Part shown: positions 1 to 8,479 of the stretch, in pieces | Layout: each line of letters starts with the position of its first letter | Position numbering within the stretch: position 1 is the first letter of the stretch | From: JBHEKP01 sp041859375 | Lineage (GTDB): Bacteria; Hydrogenedentota; Hydrogenedentia; Hydrogenedentales; CAITNO01 | NCBI GenBank assembly: GCA_041859375.1 | Contig: JBHEKP010000056.1 | Coordinates: forward strand, 1 to 32,310 | Length of the DNA stretch: 32,310 nucleotides | Direction: 5' to 3' | Notes under the pieces: model-generated | Seen by the model: the letters and a program-made list of their open reading frames with translations, nothing else | Databases searched by the model: none | Told to the model about the DNA's origin: nothing | Translations under genes and position numbers: made by a program

Positions 1-231
1 AGAATCACTGGATGGGTCTCAATGGGTGAAAAACGCACAGATTGCCCCAGGAGCCACGATCGACTCCCAGGATGGATAGGAACACGGCTTTGCACGCCAA
101 AAATTTAGTTGGATAGTGTGGGTTTAGCCGTTTTGGGCAGTGAATACACTCGAATATCAACCAGAGACGGAAAATACAATTATATTTTCGAATTATATTT
201 CTGAAGTTAATGAAATGTGATGATGTGCAAA
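1..231. other. AT-richer intergenic region after zapA, with one strong minus-strand hairpin
   Basis: No open reading frame worth calling is seen here. On the minus strand, 71-62 pairs with 55-46 to give a 10-bp stem with a 6-nt loop. Three of the pairs are G-U, so the stem is good only if the minus strand is transcribed; the plus-strand version has mismatches. In many proteobacteria the gene after zapA is ssrS (6S RNA), so a small RNA is conceivable. I could not fit a full 6S secondary structure, and the window edge cuts the region. This is a structured minus-strand segment of unknown role. Confidence 0.3.
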
Positions 232-534
232 TTATTTATCGTTAAGAGCCTGCATTATCCGTAACTTTTCAATAATATTGTTTAATCTTTTTAGAATCTC
301 TTCCTCATCCGCTTTTTTCTCATCAGCCAGTTTTTGCGCCTCAACAGCGAAGTGAAAGGCTGTTTTGGTGAGAAATTTCAGCGAATTAAACTTTTCCCCA
401 GGTGTGTTTGCAAGGCGTTGTATATGTTCATTTATCTTATTGGCGATTTCTTCTGTCTTTGCGGGTGTCTGATACACCGGGAACGTAAACCGCGAGTTGT
501 CTATTGTGAGCTCGATTGTTTTCTCCTCGCTCAT
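232..534 (-). CDS. zapA: ZapA-like cell division protein
   Basis: A 100-residue protein of ZapA type. These small proteins bind FtsZ and promote bundling of its filaments at the division site in the cytoplasm. The N-terminal half has the family pattern: a short beta hairpin (IELTIDNSRFTFPV), then 'KTEEIANKINEHIQ'. The C-terminal half is a charged helix expected to form the coiled-coil dimer. I chose the ATG at 534 because it overlaps the upstream stop as ATGA and has AGGAGG about 10 nt upstream. An in-frame GTG at 543 sits directly against that ribosome site and is unlikely. It is the last gene of the yggS-pheS-pheT operon. Sequence identity to well-studied ZapA is low, so the assignment rests on length, pattern and position. 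Confidence 0.72.
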   Translation of the reverse strand: MSEEKTIELTIDNSRFTFPVYQTPAKTEEIANKINEHIQRLANTPGEKFNSLKFLTKTAFHFAVEAQKLADEKKADEEEILKRLNNIIEKLRIMQALNDK

Positions 535-827
535 TCCTGACACCCCTCCTGCAATGCGCGCGCCATTTCAAGCAAATGCCGGGCATGTTCAGCCGCCTCT
601 GTGTTTTTCTTTTTCAGAGACTCATTCTCCTCAATGATCAGGGACAGGCGATCATAAGTTTCCTGAAGCGCCTGGTTTTGCCGCTCAATAACCCAGTAAT
701 CCTGTTGGATCCGATCCCGTTCCCGTGATTCCTCGGCGGCCTCGGCGCGCAGGCTGGACAAGTTCTTTGCGACATCCGCCAGGACGCCGTCTATGAGATC
801 GAGATGCGATTTTATCAGGGGGTTCAT
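531..827 (-). CDS. Small coiled-coil protein between pheT and zapA
   Basis: A 98-residue, very charged protein with almost continuous heptad-like helix, for example 'LSLIIEENESLKKKN', and no signal peptide or membrane segment. The ATG at 827 lies 6 nt after the pheT stop, and its own stop overlaps the zapA start by 4 nt, so translational coupling to zapA is likely. In proteobacteria a short coiled-coil protein is often encoded beside zapA, and ZapB is itself a pure coiled coil that binds ZapA. By analogy this could be a ZapA partner, but I recognise no specific family, so the role is an inference from context. Confidence 0.6.
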   Translation of the reverse strand: MNPLIKSHLDLIDGVLADVAKNLSSLRAEAAEESRERDRIQQDYWVIERQNQALQETYDRLSLIIEENESLKKKNTEAAEHARHLLEMARALQEGCQE

Positions 828-833
828 GGGGAA

Positions 834-3233
834 TCAGCGCAACACCGCGCCACACTCCTTCTCCAGGCGCTTGAGTATCTGCGCCATGGCCTTCTCCGTG
901 TCCTTGTCTGTCAGGGTGCGTTCAGGCGACTGGAACACAAGGCTGAGGGCAACGCTTTTCTGTTCTTCCGTCAGGGGTTTGCCGGTGTAAATGTCAAAAA
1001 TTGACACCTCCCGGAGAAACTCGCCGCCATTTTTCCGCGCGATTTCCAGCAGGGTTCCCGCCGGCACGTTCCGATCCACCACAACAGCAAGGTCACGCAA
1101 GGACGCCGGGAACGCCGGAATCGCCGCAAACTGGGGAATCTCGCCCACATGCTGGAGCAATCCGGATATGTCAATGTCGCAAAGGAACACATCAAAGGGG
1201 ATGTCACGGTCCTTGAGCACCGCCCTTGCCACCTTGCCCATGTAACCGACCTTTTTGCCGTCCATGAGCACCTTGGCCCCCATGCCCTTCTGGAAAACCG
1301 CCATCAGGTCATGGGCGGACAGGGACAGGGGGACACCGAAAAATCCCGAAACCGTCTCCAGCCAACCCTTTAAATCATAAACATCCGTGGCACGGGCCTT
1401 TTCCGCCCAATGGGCCGAATGGGCCTGTCCGGCAAGCAGAATCCCAAGATGCATCGGTTCGAAAGGCAGGTCCTCCCCTTCTTTGGGCAGGTAAACCGGG
1501 CCGAGTTCGAAGAGCGAAAGCCGCTGGGCACCCCGCTTGGCATTGTATTCAGCCATGGCAAGGAGGTTTGGAATGAGGCTTGTGCGCATGCCCGCGCAGT
1601 CCTCGGTGAGGGGATTCTGCAGGGCCACAATGTTTTCAAAGGATTCGGGAAGGCCTGAACGCCGGATTTCCGCCACGGAGGTGAAGGTCCAGCTCATGGC
1701 CTCGGTGAGTCCCTGGTTCACCAGCAGATTGCGCAGTTTGCGCACCACTTTCTGCTCCGGGGCGAAAACCTGCTCGGATTGCCGGATTTTGGGGAGGGTT
1801 GCGGGAATGCGGTCATAGCCGTAAAACCGGGCCAGTTCCTCCACCAGGTCCGTTTCCATGGACACGTCGTGCCGCCATGAGGGCACCAGAAAATCGGCGG
1901 TTGCCGCGCCGCGCACAGTAATTTTAAAGCCAAGGCGTTCCAGAATGTCGCACTGCTCATCGGCGGGCATGTCCACGCCGAGCAGTTCAAGGGAGCGCGC
2001 GAAACGCAGTGTCACCGTCCTTGAAGGGGCGGGCGCGGGATGGGCGTCGAGGATGCCGGGGGCGATGTCGGCGCCCGCCAGCTCGCGCATGAGCTCTGCG
2101 GCGCGGTTCAGGGCGTAGACGGCCATTTCCGGGTCAGCGCCCCGCTGGAAATGCTGGGCGGCTTCCGTGATCAGGTTGAGCTTGCGGGCGGTCCGGCGCA
2201 CCGCCACGGGATGGAAGACGGCGCTTTCCAGGAAGACACGGGTGGTTCCCTCCCCCACTTCGCTGTCCGCACCGCCCATGATGCCCGCCACCGCCTGGGG
2301 CTTTTCAGCGTCCGCGATGACCAGCATGGTCTCGTCCAGTTTCCTTTCCTCGCCGTCGAGGGTGCGCATGTTCTCCCCCGGGCGGGCCGTGCGCACCACG
2401 ATGCGGTTCCCCGCAAGCAGGTCATAGTCAAAGGCGTGCAGGGGGTGTCCCGTCTCCAAAAGCACGTAGTTTGTGATGTCCACCACGTTGTTGATGGGGC
2501 GCTGCCCCGCCGCAATGAGCCTTCCGGCCAGCCATGAGGGCGACGGGCCGACCTTCACATTCGAAAGCACCCGGCCCAGGTAGCGCGGGCATTTTTCGGC
2601 ATCCTCAATCACCACCGACGAGAGGGTGTCCGCCGCCGTTCCCTTTTCCGCCACGGAAACCGCGGGGACATGCAGGGGGCGGCGGAAATACGCCGCAAGT
2701 TCGCGGGCGACGCCAATCATGCTCGCCCAGTCGCCCCGGTTCGGGGTCACCTCAATCTCGTAAATGACATCGTCCAGCCCCAGCCAGGACTTGGCGTCGG
2801 CGCCGACGGGCGCGTCCGCGTCCAGGATCAGCAGGCCGGCGTGGTCCTCGCCCATGCCGAGCTCGCGGGCGGAGCACATCATGCCCTGCGACTCAATCCC
2901 GCGCATTTTGCGCTGGCCGATGGCGAAACCGCCGGGCAGGGTGGCGCCGACCACGGCGGTGGGCACCTTGTCCCCCGCTTTCATGTTCTTCGCGCCGCAC
3001 ACGATTTGCAGGGGCTCCGGCCCGCCGGTGTCCGTCCTGCAGACCACCAGTTTTTCCGCGTCCGGGTGGGGTTGTATGTCGAGTATCTGGCCGATGAACA
3101 CCTGGGAGATTTCCCTGCCCGGCTCGACCACCGCCTCGATTTCCAGCCCCAGCATGGTGAGCAGGCGGCCCAGTTCCTCCGCCGTCACGTCAATGTCAAC
3201 GTATTTTTTCAGCCAGTTCAGCGAGATGTGCAT
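834..3233 (-). CDS. pheT: Phenylalanine-tRNA ligase beta subunit
   Basis: Beta subunit of the alpha2-beta2 enzyme that charges tRNA-Phe in the cytoplasm. At 799 residues it matches the usual bacterial length. In order there are the N-terminal segment 'MHISLNWLKKYVDI', an EMAP-type tRNA-binding domain (about 40-155, 'GQILDIQPHPDAEKL'), the B3/B4 editing region (about 210-380), a B5 domain (about 400-475), a catalytic-like core, and a C-terminal ferredoxin-fold anticodon-binding domain (705-799, 'FPASLRDLAVVVDRNVP'). It starts one base after the pheS stop (TGA-c-ATG), so the two are surely co-translated. No key domain is missing. Confidence 0.97.
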   Translation of the reverse strand: MHISLNWLKKYVDIDVTAEELGRLLTMLGLEIEAVVEPGREISQVFIGQILDIQPHPDAEKLVVCRTDTGGPEPLQIVCGAKNMKAGDKVPTAVVGATLPGGFAIGQRKMRGIESQGMMCSARELGMGEDHAGLLILDADAPVGADAKSWLGLDDVIYEIEVTPNRGDWASMIGVARELAAYFRRPLHVPAVSVAEKGTAADTLSSVVIEDAEKCPRYLGRVLSNVKVGPSPSWLAGRLIAAGQRPINNVVDITNYVLLETGHPLHAFDYDLLAGNRIVVRTARPGENMRTLDGEERKLDETMLVIADAEKPQAVAGIMGGADSEVGEGTTRVFLESAVFHPVAVRRTARKLNLITEAAQHFQRGADPEMAVYALNRAAELMRELAGADIAPGILDAHPAPAPSRTVTLRFARSLELLGVDMPADEQCDILERLGFKITVRGAATADFLVPSWRHDVSMETDLVEELARFYGYDRIPATLPKIRQSEQVFAPEQKVVRKLRNLLVNQGLTEAMSWTFTSVAEIRRSGLPESFENIVALQNPLTEDCAGMRTSLIPNLLAMAEYNAKRGAQRLSLFELGPVYLPKEGEDLPFEPMHLGILLAGQAHSAHWAEKARATDVYDLKGWLETVSGFFGVPLSLSAHDLMAVFQKGMGAKVLMDGKKVGYMGKVARAVLKDRDIPFDVFLCDIDISGLLQHVGEIPQFAAIPAFPASLRDLAVVVDRNVPAGTLLEIARKNGGEFLREVSIFDIYTGKPLTEEQKSVALSLVFQSPERTLTDKDTEKAMAQILKRLEKECGAVLR

Positions 3234-3234
3234 G

Positions 3235-4245
3235 TCAGAATTGCTCCAGGAAGCGGGTGTCGTTTTCGTACAGGTGGGTGATGCTGCCGATGGAATGGCG
3301 CACCATGGCGATGCGGTCCAGCCCCAGCCCGAAGGCGAAACCGGAATAGGTTCCGTAGTCGTAGTTCGCGTAGCGGAACAGTTCCGGGTGGACCATGCCG
3401 CAGCCCAGAATTTCCAGCCAGCGGCTTTTCACCGCTCCGGTGTGCCGGTCCCGGGCCGTCCAGAGGATGTCCATTTCCGCCGACGGCTCCGTGAAGGGGA
3501 AGAAATGGGGCCGGAAACGCACCACCGTCTCCGGGCCGAAGAAGGTGTGGACAAACTTCATGAGCGTGCCCTTCAGGTCCGCGAAGGTCACCCCCCGATC
3601 CACCAGCAACCCCTCCATTTGCACGAACATCGGGCTGTGGGTGGCATCGTAGTCCACCCGGTACACGCGTCCCGGGATAACCACGGCCACCGGCGGCTGC
3701 GTCTTTTCCATCACCCGCATCTGCACCGGACTTGTGTGGGTGCGCAGCACCACGCCAGGTTTGACAAAAAAGGTGTCGTGCGAGTCGCGGGCCGGATGGT
3801 CCGCGGGCGTGTTCACCGCATCGAAATTATAGTATTCCGTCTCCACATCGGGGCCGTGGGCAATCTGGAAACCCATGTCCGTGAAAATGTCCACAATCTC
3901 AGCCGTCACCTGGTTGATGACGTGCATGTGGCCCTTTTGCGCGCCCCGCCCCGGCAGTGTCCAGTCGCAGGCCTCCTTTTCGGCGGTCCGCGCCTCCGCT
4001 TCCTGCTCCAGCGCGGCCTTGCGGGCGTCGAGCGCCGTGGTGACAGCCTCCTTCACCTGGTTGGCCACCTGCCCCACCAGGGGCTTTTCCTCGGCCGGCA
4101 GCGCGGCCAGCCCGCGCAGGATGTCGGTGACCCTGCCCTTCCGGCCCAGGTACTGCACCCGGATCTCTTCCAGAGTCTTCAGGTCGGCGCATGCCGACAC
4201 CTCCGACAGCGCCTCCCGCTCCAACTGCAACAATTGATCTTTCAT
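3235..4245 (-). CDS. pheS: Phenylalanine-tRNA ligase alpha subunit
   Basis: Catalytic alpha subunit (336 residues) of phenylalanyl-tRNA synthetase. An N-terminal coiled-coil arm (about 1-90) precedes the class II core. Motif 1 lies around 'HVINQVTAEIVDIF', motif 2 includes 'LRTHTSPVQMR' and 'GRVYRVDYDATHSPMF', and motif 3 is 'GFAFGLGLDRIAMVRH' near the C-terminus. The frame stays open upstream, but the ATG at 4245 gives the canonical 'MKDQLLQLEREAL' N-terminus with AGGA 8 nt before it. The upstream extension is Arg/Pro-rich and unlike the family. It follows yggS by 76 nt of structured leader. Confidence 0.97.
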   Translation of the reverse strand: MKDQLLQLEREALSEVSACADLKTLEEIRVQYLGRKGRVTDILRGLAALPAEEKPLVGQVANQVKEAVTTALDARKAALEQEAEARTAEKEACDWTLPGRGAQKGHMHVINQVTAEIVDIFTDMGFQIAHGPDVETEYYNFDAVNTPADHPARDSHDTFFVKPGVVLRTHTSPVQMRVMEKTQPPVAVVIPGRVYRVDYDATHSPMFVQMEGLLVDRGVTFADLKGTLMKFVHTFFGPETVVRFRPHFFPFTEPSAEMDILWTARDRHTGAVKSRWLEILGCGMVHPELFRYANYDYGTYSGFAFGLGLDRIAMVRHSIGSITHLYENDTRFLEQF

Positions 4246-4266
4246 GAAAATGTTCCTGTTTGAGAA

Positions 4267-4306
4267 CCGTCCCGGTCCTGCCGGCCTGTATTGCCGGCCG
4301 GAACGG
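4267..4306 (-). promoter_or_regulatory. GC-rich stem-loop in the yggS-pheS gap
   Basis: The 76-nt gap before pheS can fold on the minus strand. CCGGCC/GGCCGG (4281-4286 with 4296-4301, 9-nt loop) is nested inside a CCGT/ACGG outer pairing (4267-4270 with 4303-4306). No U-run follows, and no Phe-rich leader peptide or T-box element is visible. It may be a processing or pausing element, or simply GC-rich spacer. The structure is seen; a role is inferred. Confidence 0.3.
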
Positions 4307-4321
4307 CGGGATTCCGATTGT

Positions 4322-4981
4322 TCATTCAAAAAGCGCGCGGCCGACACGGACCTGGGTGGAGCCCTCCTCGACCGCGATTTCAAAATCATCCGTCATGCCC
4401 ATGGACACCTCGGGCAGCCCGTGGGCGTCCGCCAGGGACTTCAACCGACTGAAACAGGGCCGAACCACCGATTCCGGCGCGTCAAAGGGGGCCATGGTCA
4501 TGAGCCCCTCCACCCGCAGGCGCGGAAACGCGCGCAATGCGTCCAGAACCCGCCCCAGATCCGGCGGGGAAAACCCGTGTTTGGACTCTTCGCCGGTGAC
4601 ATTCACCTCCACCAGCACCGGCATACCGCGGCCTGTCTCGTCACAGCGCATGTCCAGCGCCTCCGCCGCCTTCACCCGGTCCACCGCGTCAAAACAGGCG
4701 AACAGCTCCGCCACCTCGCGGGCCTTGCGCGTTTGCAGGGGCGCTATCATGTGCCACCGGATGTCCTTGGGCCCGTTTTCAATCTTTGGGCGCGCCACCT
4801 CAATCCGGTTTTCCCCCATGTCCGAAACACCCAGTTCCCGGAGAATTTTCACCTCGGCCAGCCCCACCGTCTTGGTTACCGCAACGATGCGGATCCCGGC
4901 CGGGTCACGCCCCGCGCGGGATGCCGCGGCGGCAATCCGGTCGCGGATGCGGTTCAAGTTTTCTTTAATCCGGGCATGCAC
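4322..4981 (-). CDS. yggS: YggS/PROSC-type pyridoxal-phosphate homeostasis protein
   Basis: A cytoplasmic PLP-binding protein of the YggS/PLPBP family, a single alanine-racemase-like TIM barrel with no known enzymatic turnover. About 219 residues. Family signatures are the PLP lysine in 'IVAVTKTV' (K37), 'GENR', 'APLQTRK' (a variant of the usual GPLQxNK), 'VNVTGEESKHGF' and the phosphate-binding C-terminus 'SMGMTDDFEIAVEEG...RVGRALF'. I chose GTG at 4981 because AAAGG lies 8 nt upstream and homologues start just before the first helix. GTG at 4990 is the alternative; the frame is open further upstream without family similarity. It heads the operon with pheS, pheT and zapA. Confidence 0.92.
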   Translation of the reverse strand: MHARIKENLNRIRDRIAAAASRAGRDPAGIRIVAVTKTVGLAEVKILRELGVSDMGENRIEVARPKIENGPKDIRWHMIAPLQTRKAREVAELFACFDAVDRVKAAEALDMRCDETGRGMPVLVEVNVTGEESKHGFSPPDLGRVLDALRAFPRLRVEGLMTMAPFDAPESVVRPCFSRLKSLADAHGLPEVSMGMTDDFEIAVEEGSTQVRVGRALFE

Positions 4982-5018
4982 GGCGGACACCTTTGTAAAG
5001 GGAAAAAAACGGAGCCAT

Positions 5019-5048
5019 AGAATAACGCCTTGACCATGCCCCGTGCAA
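5019..5048 (-). promoter_or_regulatory. Possible sigma-70 promoter for yggS-pheST-zapA
   Basis: On the minus strand TTGCAC (5048-5043) and TATTCT (5024-5019) are separated by 18 nt. A transcript would start near 5012, about 30 nt before the yggS GTG. The match is modest, but position and spacing fit, and it lies downstream of the terminator-like hairpin that closes the previous gene. Confidence 0.35.
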
Positions 5049-5069
5049 GAAGCGCCCGCCGGATTGGGC

Positions 5070-5102
5070 GAAAAATGCGGAAGCCGGGCGGTTCCGCCCG
5101 GC
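5070..5102 (-). terminator. Terminator-like hairpin after the TPR gene
   Basis: A perfect 9-bp stem, GCCGGGCGG with CCGCCCGGC (5083-5091 and 5094-5102), with a 2-nt loop. On the minus strand it is followed within about 6 nt by ATTTTT. It lies 38 nt after the stop of the gene ending at 5140 and before the candidate yggS promoter, so it probably ends the ABC/TPR transcript. The T-run is offset from the stem, so termination may be partial. Confidence 0.55.
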
Positions 5103-5139
5103 CCCAAAATACGTTATTCCGCCGCGATGCCGCGCGGGA

Positions 5140-6573
5140 TCAAAGAACCTTTTTCGCGTTGGACTCAAGGATGCGCTGTTTCACATCCTCGGGCATGCCC
5201 CTGCAGATTCCCTCCTCCTTTCTCCGCTCAAGCGCCTTGAGCTCGGAAATGGAAAGCGGAATTTTTCCCTCCTGCTTGTATTTCATGATGAGGTCTGAAG
5301 CCTGATCCCAGACTTCCGCGCTTTCCCAGCGCGCCTTGTCGAGCAGCGCCACCGCCTCGATGTAACGCTGCTGTTCATGGAGTTCGGCGGCATCCAGCAA
5401 AAGAACGCGCGCCACGCCCTCCTTCTCGCCCACAATGCCCCATATGTTCCTGGCTTCATCGCGGAGTTTTTTCGCCTCGGCGCGTTTCTGCTCGGCCCCC
5501 GCCGGATCCGACGCCCCTTCGGCCTCCCTGAGGGCGGCCTCGGCCCGCTGCTGGACCATCATGGCCTCGTTCCGTTTGATGAAGCGCGGCGCCACGTCGG
5601 TGGTGAGATCGCTGTCGGGGAACCGCTTCATGTAGTCCTTCCACCCCGCCAGCGCCTCCTCGTACTGTCCGTTGAGTTCCTGGCAGATGAAAAGCTGGCG
5701 CGGCACCCAGCGGTCATGGGGCTGGCGGATGGCCTCACCCAGATACTTCACCGCATTGGGGTAGTCCTTGAGTTTCTGCTTGTACACGGCGAAGCCGAGA
5801 TCAAAGTAAACCTTGTAGTTGCGCGGATTTTTCCGGATGCCGTCCTTGAGGAACTCGATGGCAAGCTGGTAATACCGCTCCTTCTCGCCCACGCAGGCCT
5901 GGTAACGCCCGTCCCACTCCCGCAGGGGCCAGGGAGTGTCCATCATTTTCGCCGTGGCGTTGTAGGAGATGTGCCACGCGCCGATGAGGTATGCCTCGAT
6001 GAAATGGGGATCCAGGGTGGTGCAGGTTTTCATCAGGGCTATCATGCGGTGCATGTTGCCCTGGTGCCAGTAGCGGTCCACCTGTATCCAGAGGAAATTG
6101 GCCGCGACCTTGCGGAAGCCGAAAAAGACGTTGAACACGCCCACGCCGCTGGCCTGCGCCTCGGCGTACTGGATGTCCATCGCGAAACGCAGCTTGCGGT
6201 CCCGCGCCAGGCTGAGAAACTCAGTCCTCGCCCCCGCAAGCTCCCCGCTCCGGGCAATCCGCCACAGGCTGGCGTCGTTTTCAATCCGTCCGGAGGCGGC
6301 CCCAAGGGGGCTCACCCCGCCCTCCCCGTCTTTTGCCGGCCCAATGAGTCCGGCCAGTTCGCCGGCTTCCCGGTTGCAGCGTTCGAAGAGTTCCCTGTCC
6401 TTGTATTCCCCGTCATCCTCCTGGAAAAGGCGCTCATTCACCGCGGCGGCAAGCATCCAGCGGTAGAAGGCCTCGGATTCGCGGAGCTGGCGCACCCGCG
6501 CGCCCTGCAGGGCGCCAAGGGCGACGAGCAGCAGCAGCACAAGCACAAGCAGTGGCAACCGGCGCCTGTTCAT
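5140..6573 (-). CDS. Membrane-anchored TPR protein linked to an ABC-2 exporter
   Basis: A 477-residue protein with a single N-terminal membrane segment (about 5-24, preceded by Arg-Arg-Arg), so the bulk should lie outside the cytoplasmic membrane. TPR-like helical hairpins run from about 170 to 320, including 'YKVYFDLGFAVYKQKL' and 'NGQYEEALAGWKDYMKRFPD'. A helical, Ala/Glu/Arg-rich stretch follows (about 335-385), then a C-terminal helical part. The segment 'VAANFLWIQVDRYWHQGN' before the first TPR is a motif I associate with uncharacterised TPR proteins encoded beside ABC-2 transporters. The start has AGGAG 9 nt upstream, inside the end of the permease gene, which supports co-translation. 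Function is unknown; a periplasmic partner of the transporter is plausible. Confidence 0.8.
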   Translation of the reverse strand: MNRRRLPLLVLVLLLLVALGALQGARVRQLRESEAFYRWMLAAAVNERLFQEDDGEYKDRELFERCNREAGELAGLIGPAKDGEGGVSPLGAASGRIENDASLWRIARSGELAGARTEFLSLARDRKLRFAMDIQYAEAQASGVGVFNVFFGFRKVAANFLWIQVDRYWHQGNMHRMIALMKTCTTLDPHFIEAYLIGAWHISYNATAKMMDTPWPLREWDGRYQACVGEKERYYQLAIEFLKDGIRKNPRNYKVYFDLGFAVYKQKLKDYPNAVKYLGEAIRQPHDRWVPRQLFICQELNGQYEEALAGWKDYMKRFPDSDLTTDVAPRFIKRNEAMMVQQRAEAALREAEGASDPAGAEQKRAEAKKLRDEARNIWGIVGEKEGVARVLLLDAAELHEQQRYIEAVALLDKARWESAEVWDQASDLIMKYKQEGKIPLSISELKALERRKEEGICRGMPEDVKQRILESNAKKVL

Positions 6574-6576
6574 GGA

Positions 6577-7407
6577 TTACAGCTCCTTGCGCCAGAAAAT
6601 GATCCAGGACAGGACAAACCCGGCCAGGGCGTATGCCAGGCCGTAGGCCATGAGGTTTGGAATCAGCACGTCCGTGGGGGGGTCGTTGGGCTGCCCGTTC
6701 ACGATCTGCTCCGCGAGGCTGAAATTTTGGAGGTTGGGGAGCACGTTGTAAAGCACGTTGGCCATCTGGCCAATCATTTCGTCGAGCCAGTTGCCCGTCT
6801 GTCCGGCCCGGTTCTGCACGTCCTTCAGGTATTCGGTGAGCGTGCCGGTGATGTAGATGAACAGGCCGCCGATGGTGGGCACCACCGAGGAGGTGGCGGC
6901 GCATGAGACGGCGAAGGTGAAGGCGCTGACGATGAGGAACTCAAAATAAGTGAGCAGAAGCGACCAGAGCAGCAGGGTGGGCATGACCTGCTGGCGGATG
7001 TAGAGGGCGACGAAGAACAGCAGGCCCATCAGCGCCAGGTTGACGATGATGATGAACTGCGCCCCCAGGAATTTGCCCAGCAGGTACTGCACCCGGCGCA
7101 CCGGCTTGGAGAGGATGGTGTAGATGACCTTGTTTTCAATCTCCCCCGGCACCACCGAGGCCGAGACGAAAATGGTGATCAGCATGCCGAAGATGGAGAT
7201 GGTGGCCACGCAGATGTCCTTGATCAGCTTCATGTCCACGTCGGTTTCCGCGGTGGGATCAAGGAAGGCGGAAATGAAGCTTGATCCGAAAATGACGAGC
7301 AGGCTGAGGATGAGGAATCCCAGCAGCGTCTTCTTTCGGATGCCCTCACGGTAGGTGTACACCGCGATGCACCAGGGCCCCCGGAAAAATTCAAACAGTG
7401 AATTCAT
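6577..7407 (-). CDS. ABC-2 type transporter permease
   Basis: Membrane subunit of 276 residues with about six hydrophobic segments. An N-terminal helix precedes a soluble loop ('FLDPTAETDVDMKLIKD'), followed by four central segments and a last one at the C-terminus ('LAGFVLSWIIFW'). 'GEIENKVIYTILSKPVRRVQYLLGK' is the cytoplasmic coupling region typical of ABC-2/GldF-NosY-like permeases. An extracytoplasmic loop (about 195-235) is unusually polar and could contact the TPR partner. The ATG overlaps the ATPase stop as ATGA (7404-7407). The substrate cannot be read from sequence. Confidence 0.88.
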   Translation of the reverse strand: MNSLFEFFRGPWCIAVYTYREGIRKKTLLGFLILSLLVIFGSSFISAFLDPTAETDVDMKLIKDICVATISIFGMLITIFVSASVVPGEIENKVIYTILSKPVRRVQYLLGKFLGAQFIIIVNLALMGLLFFVALYIRQQVMPTLLLWSLLLTYFEFLIVSAFTFAVSCAATSSVVPTIGGLFIYITGTLTEYLKDVQNRAGQTGNWLDEMIGQMANVLYNVLPNLQNFSLAEQIVNGQPNDPPTDVLIPNLMAYGLAYALAGFVLSWIIFWRKEL

Positions 7408-8354
7408 GCACTCTGCCTCCGAACGGCCTCGGCCGCGCCGACCACGCGCACAAAGAGCTCCTCAAGGGTTTCCCGGCGCGGCATCACACTGACAAGGTTA
7501 AGCGAGAGGGACTTGCACACGGCCATCGCGTCATAGGCGGTCATGTTTGCGGGGACGCGCACCTTGGCGCGCCCGCCCACCCGGTCCTCCAGCGAGAGGC
7601 CCGCACCGGCCAGTTTCGCCGCCGCGTCGTCGTCCATACCCTCGATTTCCACGACATTCTCCCGGAGCAGCAGCAGCTCGTCCAGGTTGCCCTGGGTCTG
7701 CAGCACGCCCTGGTAAAGGATGCCGACACGGTCACAGATCAGCTCCACCTCCAGCAGTTCATGGCTGGAGATGAGCAGTGTTTTTCCCTCGTCGCGCAAC
7801 CCGGCGAGGATGTCGCGGATTTCCTTCCGCGCGATGGGGTCGAGGCCCGTGGTGGGCTCGTCCAGGATGAGGATGCGCGGGTCGCTGATGAGGGCCTGCG
7901 CCAGGCCGATGCGCTGCCGCATGCCCTTGGAATAGCCCCGCAGCAACCGCCTGCGGGCGTGGGTCATGCCGACCTGCTCGATGACCTCGTCAATCCGTTT
8001 GCGCAGCCGCGCGCCGTGGAGCCCGTAAAGTTTCCCGTAATAGGCCAGAATCTCCTCGCCCTTCAGGAAGTCCGGATAATAGGCGCCCTCCGGAAGGTAG
8101 CCGATGTCGCGTTTCACCCTTGCGGAGGCCACGTCCTTGTTGCCGAATATCTCGATGTGGCCGCCGGTGGGAAAGATCAGACCCAGCATCATCTTGATGG
8201 TGCTGGTTTTTCCGGAGCCGTTGGGGCCCAGATACCCGAAGATTTGGCCCTCAATGACGTCGAGATTAAGATCCTTGAGGGCGTGCACGTCCTGGCCGCG
8301 CCGCGCGCCCTCGTAAATCTTTGACAGGTTGTGGGTTTTAATCGCAATGGACAC
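7404..8354 (-). CDS. ABC transporter ATP-binding protein (ABC-2 exporter)
   Basis: A 316-residue ATPase subunit. It has Walker A 'GPNGSGKT' (43-50), a Q-loop region 'IGYLPEGAYYP', ABC signature 'YSKGMRQR' (141-148), Walker B 'ILILDEPTTGLDP' (161-173) and switch histidine 'ISSHELLE'. The C-terminal 90 residues form the extra domain common in DrrA/CcmA-like exporters. The start is GTG at 8354, supported by GAGGA 8 nt upstream. It is the first gene of an ATPase-permease-TPR operon, preceded by a good promoter and an approximately 119-nt leader. Confidence 0.93.
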   Translation of the reverse strand: MSIAIKTHNLSKIYEGARRGQDVHALKDLNLDVIEGQIFGYLGPNGSGKTSTIKMMLGLIFPTGGHIEIFGNKDVASARVKRDIGYLPEGAYYPDFLKGEEILAYYGKLYGLHGARLRKRIDEVIEQVGMTHARRRLLRGYSKGMRQRIGLAQALISDPRILILDEPTTGLDPIARKEIRDILAGLRDEGKTLLISSHELLEVELICDRVGILYQGVLQTQGNLDELLLLRENVVEIEGMDDDAAAKLAGAGLSLEDRVGGRAKVRVPANMTAYDAMAVCKSLSLNLVSVMPRRETLEELFVRVVGAAEAVRRQSA

Positions 8355-8479
8355 TTGTTTGGTCCTCTCCTGTCAGACGGAGCCCTGCGCGGGGATTGGG
8401 AAGCGAGGACGGTACCTCACTCCAAGCACCCGCCCCCGGGCCCGGCTTGTTCCGAACCACAAAATTACCGGGACGGCGG

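Noticed and set aside
2764..4263. A 499-codon plus-strand frame opposite pheS and pheT
   Set aside because: Both strands cannot be explained better than by pheST, whose full domain sets are present. The antisense translation has no recognisable motif.
4246..4321. A T-box or Phe-leader attenuator before pheS
   Set aside because: There is a stable hairpin but no T-box consensus, no Phe-rich short peptide and no U-run.
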